In this document: positions 60,162-64,000 of the stretch, piece after piece
Position numbering within the stretch: position 1 is the first letter of the stretch
Layout: every line of letters starts with the position of its first letter
NCBI GenBank assembly: GCA_963749675.1
Contig: CAVVNT010000001.1
Span: 930,001 to 994,000, forward strand
DNA from: Roseitranquillus sp963749675
GTDB lineage: Bacteria; Pseudomonadota; Alphaproteobacteria; Rhodobacterales; Rhodobacteraceae
Length of the DNA stretch: 64,000 nt
Direction: 5' to 3'
Translations under genes and position numbers: made by a program
Notes under the pieces: generated by a model
Told to the model about the DNA's origin: nothing
Databases searched by the model: none
Seen by the model: the letters and a program-made list of their open reading frames with translations, nothing else

Positions 60162-60865
60162 ATCTCCTCCGCAATCCTGGACAGAGTTTCGGCAAGGTCT
60201 TCCGCGGCGGCAAAGAACGGCGAATGTCCGCATTTCAGCGCGGTCTGGCGGTCGAGGCGGGCCGCCATCTCGGCCTGATACTCTGCCGGGACAGCCCGAT
60301 CGTCCTCGCACACGACGTACGACGCAGGGATCGCGGCAGACCGCTCCGTCACGTCGAGTGGCGTCTTGGTCGGCTTGATGGGTTGCGGCGTCAGACGGGG
60401 CCTGGCGTACTCGACCGTGCCCTCGGGGCAATCGTGGTAGAACTTCGCCTTTATCTGGTCTGGGTCGAGGCCGACGGTGAGTCCGTCGTCGGACTTGACC
60501 ATCGCCTCGAGCAATGGCTGCCGGGGGCCACGCTCGCGCATCTCGGCCAGCGAGAGGCCCGAAAGCGGGACGTAGGCCGCGATGTAGACGAGGCTCGAGA
60601 TCCGCTTTGCCGCCCGCTCGGCCGCGGCAGTGATGGGATAGCCGCCCATCGAGTGGCCGACCAGGATAGTGCCGGGCCGCAGCGCCGAGACGACGGCGTC
60701 GGCATAGGATTGCAGCGTGACCTTTTCCGCCGGCGTTTGGTCATCGCCGTGGCTGGGCAAGTCGATCGCCTCGACCTCGTGCCCGCGCTCGCGAAGGGAC
60801 GGCAGCACGTCACGCCAGCACCAGGCGCCGTGCCATGAGCCGTGAATCAGAAGGAATCTCGCCAC
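60158..60865 (-). CDS. alpha/beta hydrolase (plant esterase/HNL-like)
   Basis: A 235-residue hydrolase of the salicylate-esterase/hydroxynitrile-lyase type: FLLIHGSWHGAWCWRDVLPS, IDLPSHGDDQTP, the Ser elbow TILVGHSMGGYPITAAAERA, YVVCEDDRAVPAEYQAEMAA and the His in ALKCGHSPFFA. It is in the pca operon between pcaG and the BKACE gene. It could release an aromatic acid from an ester or act on a pathway lactone; no decision is possible from sequence. Confidence 0.8.
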   Translation of the reverse strand: MARFLLIHGSWHGAWCWRDVLPSLRERGHEVEAIDLPSHGDDQTPAEKVTLQSYADAVVSALRPGTILVGHSMGGYPITAAAERAAKRISSLVYIAAYVPLSGLSLAEMRERGPRQPLLEAMVKSDDGLTVGLDPDQIKAKFYHDCPEGTVEYARPRLTPQPIKPTKTPLDVTERSAAIPASYVVCEDDRAVPAEYQAEMAARLDRQTALKCGHSPFFAAAEDLAETLSRIAEEM

Positions 60866-60928
60866 TCGACCTCTCTAACGCGGCATGGCGGTGCGGGCGA
60901 CCCGGCAGATGCAATCCGGGCCGCGCGA

Positions 60929-61492
60929 TCACATATCGAGAAACACTGTTTCGTTCTCGCCCTGGAGTACGATGTCGTGGCGCCAGACGTCGCCGTCCCT
61001 CTTGGCGATCAAAGTCCGGACGCGGTGTCGCAGTTCCACCCGTGCAAGCAGCGGATCGTCCTCAATGCGCTGGCCCTCGAAGTAGAGACGCGTGTGCAGT
61101 CCGATGTTTATGCCGCGGGCAGTGATCCACAACGCTACATGCGGCGCCTGCATGCCGCCCCTGCGGAAGGGGACGCGGCCCGGCATCACCGTATCGAGGC
61201 GCCATTCGCCGGTCTCGGGGTCGGCGGCCATTCGGGCAAATCCCTCGGGACGAAACGCTCCTGCCTCGTCCGCCTGCCAGCTCTCCACCATGCAGTCGCT
61301 CACCAGCGCGCCCGTGCCGTCAAGGACGCGGCCGATCACCATGATCCTGTCGGGTGCGTCCGGGAAGGGCCGGCGGCCCAGATCGTCGTAGATGCCGTGG
61401 ATCCCGCAGACGTTGGGCGCGCATCCGATATGGACGTAGGGACCCGCCGTCTGGCTGGGCGTTTCGGGCAGGGTGTTCAGGGGCTGGACCAT
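60929..61492 (-). CDS. pcaG: protocatechuate 3,4-dioxygenase alpha subunit
   Basis: A 187-residue alpha subunit of the ring-cleaving dioxygenase: TPSQTAGPYVHIGCAPNVCG, VIGRVLDGTGALVSDCMVES, WQADEAGAFRP, GMQAPHVALWITARGINIGL and RLYFEGQRIEDDPLL. The alpha subunit lacks the iron ligands of the beta chain, as expected. It overlaps the pcaH stop by one base (TGATG). Confidence 0.93.
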   Translation of the reverse strand: MVQPLNTLPETPSQTAGPYVHIGCAPNVCGIHGIYDDLGRRPFPDAPDRIMVIGRVLDGTGALVSDCMVESWQADEAGAFRPEGFARMAADPETGEWRLDTVMPGRVPFRRGGMQAPHVALWITARGINIGLHTRLYFEGQRIEDDPLLARVELRHRVRTLIAKRDGDVWRHDIVLQGENETVFLDM

Positions 61493-62271
61493 CAGAGACC
61501 CTCCAGCCGGTTCTCGAACATCGTCTGGCGGCGGCCGCGCAGCACGACGTCAAACTTGTAGGCGAGACTGTCCATCGGGATGGCGACCGACATGTCGAGC
61601 GGCGCGACGAGGCGCTCTATCACGTCCTTGTCCGGTATCGTGTTGACGATCGGACAACGCGGTATCAGCGGATCTCCCTCGAAGTACATCTGGGTAACCA
61701 GCCGCTGCCCCCACCCGGTGCCGAACACGCTGAAGTGGATGTGCGCCGGACGCCAGTCGTTGACACCGTTCGGCCACGGGTAGGCGCCGGGCTTGATCGT
61801 GTGGAACTCGTAGCGACCCTCGTCATCCGTCAGGACGCGGCCGCATCCGCCGAAGTTCGTATCGAGCGGGGCGAGGTAGCCGTCCTTCTTGTGCCGGTAC
61901 CTGCCCCCGGCATTGGCTTGCCAGACCTCCACCAGAACGCCCCGCTGGGGCAGGCCGTTCTGGTCGACGACGCGGCCGTGGACGATGATCCGCTCACCGA
62001 TCGCGGGCTTACCGGTATAGTTGTTGATCAAGTCGTTGTCGCGGTCGCCGATGGTGGCGGGGGCGAACATCGGCCCCGTCTCCTCCGTCGGAGTGGTCGG
62101 AAGGGACAGCAGCGGCAGGCGAGGTGCGCGCGCGACTGTGGTCTTGTAGCCCGGGGCTTGGGGCAGCGGATGCTGGCGATAATCGCGCGCGATGATTGGC
62201 CCGGCGGCGCCATCACGCATAGCGGCGCCAGCGTTCCTTGGCGTTCGGCTATTTGCGGGATCGTCAGGCAT
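61492..62271 (-). CDS. pcaH: protocatechuate 3,4-dioxygenase beta subunit
   Basis: A 259-residue catalytic subunit with the Fe(III) site: VDQNGLPQRGVLVEVWQANA with GGRYRHKKD (Tyr), TIKPGAYPWPNG (Tyr), then DWRPAHIHFSVFGTGWGQRL (His, His). It converts protocatechuate to 3-carboxy-cis,cis-muconate. The ATG overlaps the pcaC end by 8 bp. The first ~20 residues are variable. Confidence 0.94.
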   Translation of the reverse strand: MPDDPANSRTPRNAGAAMRDGAAGPIIARDYRQHPLPQAPGYKTTVARAPRLPLLSLPTTPTEETGPMFAPATIGDRDNDLINNYTGKPAIGERIIVHGRVVDQNGLPQRGVLVEVWQANAGGRYRHKKDGYLAPLDTNFGGCGRVLTDDEGRYEFHTIKPGAYPWPNGVNDWRPAHIHFSVFGTGWGQRLVTQMYFEGDPLIPRCPIVNTIPDKDVIERLVAPLDMSVAIPMDSLAYKFDVVLRGRRQTMFENRLEGL

Positions 62272-62641
62272 GGATGTCCTCGGTGAGAATGCTTTTCGCG
62301 AGGCGAATCGCGCTGTTGGCGCGCGGTACGCCTGCATAGATCGCGACGTGCAGGAGCGCTTCGAGCACGTCATCACGACTGGCTGCGGTGTTGCGTGTCG
62401 CCCTGAGGTGCATCGCCAGTTCCTCCTCGTTGCCCAGCGCCGCGAGCAGGGCGATCGTGAGCATCGACCTCTCGCGAAGGGTGATGGTGTCGCGCGACCA
62501 GACGTGGCCCCAGGCAGCCTCGGTGATCAGATCCTGAAAGGCGGCGTCGAAGGGCGTCTTGTTGGCCTCCGCCCGGTCGACATGCTCATCTCCGAGCACG
62601 GCGCGCCGTGTGCTCATGCCCTGATCCCGGCGTTCAGACAT
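62264..62641 (-). CDS. pcaC: 4-carboxymuconolactone decarboxylase
   Basis: A 125-residue CMD-family protein: FQDLITEAAWGHVWSRDTIT, LRERSMLTIALLAALGNEEE, LAMHLRATRNTAASRDDVLE and ALLHVAIYAGVPRANSAIRL. It decarboxylates the product of PcaB to the enol-lactone. It overlaps both pcaD and pcaH by 8 bp. Confidence 0.92.
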   Translation of the reverse strand: MSERRDQGMSTRRAVLGDEHVDRAEANKTPFDAAFQDLITEAAWGHVWSRDTITLRERSMLTIALLAALGNEEELAMHLRATRNTAASRDDVLEALLHVAIYAGVPRANSAIRLAKSILTEDIHA

Positions 62642-63422
62642 GGCGGGTCTCGGTCAGGAAATCCGTCAGGATCTCGGCATATTCCGCCGGCTTTTCCACG
62701 CACGGCAGATGGCCTGCACCCTCGATCAAGCGGTATCTCGCGCCAGGGATCAGATCGGCCGTGGCCCTAACGACATCGGGCGGGGTCGAGCCGTCGGTCG
62801 AGCCTGCGATGGCGAGCGTCGGCAGTTCCAGCGCGGCAGTCCCCTCGGTGAGGTCGGCTCCCGCGATCGCGGCCGAGCAGCCGGCATAGCCTTCGACCGG
62901 CTGGCGGACCAGCATGTTGCGCCATGCTGCCATCTCGTCGGACTTGCGGAATTCGGGGCTGAACCAGCGCGCCATGACGCCATCGGCCAGCGCCACGATC
63001 CCGCCGGTCTTCACCGTGTCGATGCGTTCCCGCCAGACCTCCGCCGTTCCGATCCTGGAGGCGGTGTTGGAGATGACCATGGAGCGGACGAGGTCCGGCC
63101 GCTTGGCCGCCAGCGCCTGGGCGATCATGCCTCCGATCGAGAGCCCGACGAAGGCCACCTCGCGCAGAGACAAGCGATCGAGCAGGCCTTCGACGTCACC
63201 GACAAGCGCGTCCATCGTGTACGGGCCCGGCGGGCAGTCGCTCAGACCGTGGCCGCGCTTGTCGTATCGGACTATGCGCAGGCCCCGCGGCAACCGGCCG
63301 ACGACGCCGTCCCAAAGCCGGAGGTCGGTGCCGAGAGAGTTCGCGAAGACGACCGCCGCCCCCTCATCGTCGCCCTCGTCGCGGTAGTGCAGGCGCAGCC
63401 CGTCGATGTCGGCGATCTTCAA
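62634..63422 (-). CDS. pcaD: 3-oxoadipate enol-lactonase
   Basis: A 262-residue alpha/beta hydrolase: GAAVVFANSLGTDLRLWDGV, RIVRYDKRGHGLSDCPPGPY, the Ser elbow AFVGLSIGGMIAQALAAKRP, LAIAGSTDGSTPPDVV and GAGHLPCVEKPAEYAEIL. It opens the enol-lactone to beta-ketoadipate. No ATG fits; the TTG at 63422 overlaps the pobA stop (TTGA) and follows GGAG. Decarboxylase PcaC is separate, not fused. Confidence 0.9.
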   Translation of the reverse strand: MKIADIDGLRLHYRDEGDDEGAAVVFANSLGTDLRLWDGVVGRLPRGLRIVRYDKRGHGLSDCPPGPYTMDALVGDVEGLLDRLSLREVAFVGLSIGGMIAQALAAKRPDLVRSMVISNTASRIGTAEVWRERIDTVKTGGIVALADGVMARWFSPEFRKSDEMAAWRNMLVRQPVEGYAGCSAAIAGADLTEGTAALELPTLAIAGSTDGSTPPDVVRATADLIPGARYRLIEGAGHLPCVEKPAEYAEILTDFLTETRHV

Positions 63423-64000
63423 AACGGAACTCCTACATATTGTTCGGCCATGTTGCGCTGGGCGGCCTCGGACGCTTCGAGATAGGCGAGGTCCGATTCC
63501 TGGATCTTCTGGTCGAACTCGGATTGGTCGGGAAATCGGTGCATCGTCGTCGTGAACCACCAGGAAAAGCGGATCGCCTGCCAGACGCGGGCCAGCGCGC
63601 GCCCAGAATAGCCGTCGATCCCCCGGTCGTCGCCTTGATAGTGGTCAATCAGCGCGCGGTTCAGATAGTGCACGTCGCCAATGGCGAGGTTCAAGCCCTT
63701 GGCGCCGGTCGGAGGAACGATGTGCGCCGCGTCGCCGACGAGGAAGAGGTTGCCCCAGCGCATCGGCTCGGCCACGAACGAGCGCAGAGGCGCGATCGAT
63801 TTCTCCACCGAGGCGCCGATCACCAGGCGCTCGGCCGCGTCGTGCGGAATACGCCGCCGCAGTTCATCCCAGAACGCGGAGTCCGACCACTTCTCCAGCG
63901 GGTCCTCCACGGGGCACTGAACGTAGTACCGGCTCAGATGGTCGTTTCGCATGGAGCAGAGGGCGAAGCCGCGGGCATGGTTGGCATAGATCAGCTCGTG
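63419..64000 (-). CDS. pobA: 4-hydroxybenzoate 3-monooxygenase, partial (5' end outside window)
   Basis: The C-terminal ~193 residues of the FAD enzyme that turns 4-hydroxybenzoate into protocatechuate: HELIYANHARGFALCSMRND, RYYVQCPVEDPLEKWSD, APLRSFVAEPMRWGNLFLVG, DAAHIVPPTGAKGLNLAIGD and HRFPDQSEFDQKIQESDLAY. The FAD GD motif and substrate-facing PPTGAKG are present. It leads the pca operon; the N-terminal FAD-binding part lies beyond the window edge. Confidence 0.92.
   Translation of the reverse strand, partial: HELIYANHARGFALCSMRNDHLSRYYVQCPVEDPLEKWSDSAFWDELRRRIPHDAAERLVIGASVEKSIAPLRSFVAEPMRWGNLFLVGDAAHIVPPTGAKGLNLAIGDVHYLNRALIDHYQGDDRGIDGYSGRALARVWQAIRFSWWFTTTMHRFPDQSEFDQKIQESDLAYLEASEAAQRNMAEQYVGVPF

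Noticed and set aside
1..64000. tRNA, rRNA and CRISPR arrays
   Set aside because: No cloverleaf with a TTCGA-type arm, no rRNA signature and no evenly spaced direct repeats were found by eye.

Overview
The window is a G+C-rich stretch of chromosome, most likely from an alphaproteobacterium (Rhodobacterales or Hyphomicrobiales type). The basis is the complete set of aerobic, Pseudomonas-denitrificans-type cobalamin genes (cobG, cobF, cobE, cobN, cobW), the CbtAB cobalt transporter behind a B12 riboswitch, a SitABCD-type metal importer, a protocatechuate (pca) operon, and an IS110/IS91/IS5 insertion-sequence load typical of that group. I could not run any search; all names come from reading the translated sequence.

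Layout. 0.1-4.5 kb is a scrambled region. An RND-type adaptor plus ABC-transporter operon has been split by an inversion, and its ATPase end runs into fragments of two unrelated genes. 4.5-7.5 kb is a tight minus-strand run of an alpha/beta hydrolase, a serine hydrolase and a CPBP-type membrane protease. 8-13.2 kb is a graveyard of mobile elements: a TPR gene cut by an IS110 transposase, an IS91 transposase with a piece turned round, an IS5-transposase/tyrosine-recombinase fusion, and RTX and IS110 scraps. 13.7-18.3 kb carries a small HTH regulator and a trehalose module (GH65 phosphorylase plus a beta-phosphoglucomutase/OtsB fusion). 18.6-26.3 kb holds an AIM24-like gene, a DUF4239 membrane protein, a TAXI solute receptor, two hydrolases, glycerol kinase and two small membrane proteins. 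26.4-30.5 kb has an enolase-superfamily enzyme, a GNAT protein, a zinc alcohol dehydrogenase and pcaB. 30.6-34.1 kb is sitABCD.

34.2-59.3 kb is one long cobalamin and cobalt district. It has cbtB-cbtA and a His-rich exported protein under one B12 riboswitch. A second riboswitch heads DUF1636-cobW-cobN-cobG-cobH-cobI-cobJ. The corrin-ring genes continue as cobL-cobE-cobM-cobB-cobA-cobF, with cobK divergent, and the late genes are cobO, cobQ, cobC, cobD, a bluE-like kinase, an alpha-ribazole-phosphatase-like gene, cobP, cobU and cobV. Together they would take uroporphyrinogen III plus cobalt to cobalamin. The CobS and CobT subunits of cobaltochelatase, cobR and bluB are not in the window. 59.3-64 kb is a minus-strand pobA-pcaD-pcaC-pcaH-pcaG operon for 4-hydroxybenzoate and protocatechuate. 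It ends in an alpha/beta hydrolase and a BKACE (DUF849) enzyme in the place where one might expect pcaIJF.

Several otherwise well-conserved genes (AIM24-like, dienelactone-hydrolase-like, cobQ, bluE-like, a small membrane protein at the left end) are broken by single-base indels, most of them in short homopolymers. This could be real decay or base-calling error, and it should be settled before functional conclusions are drawn. The most unusual structure is a 68-bp palindromic element present twice, once between genes and once in frame inside cobN.
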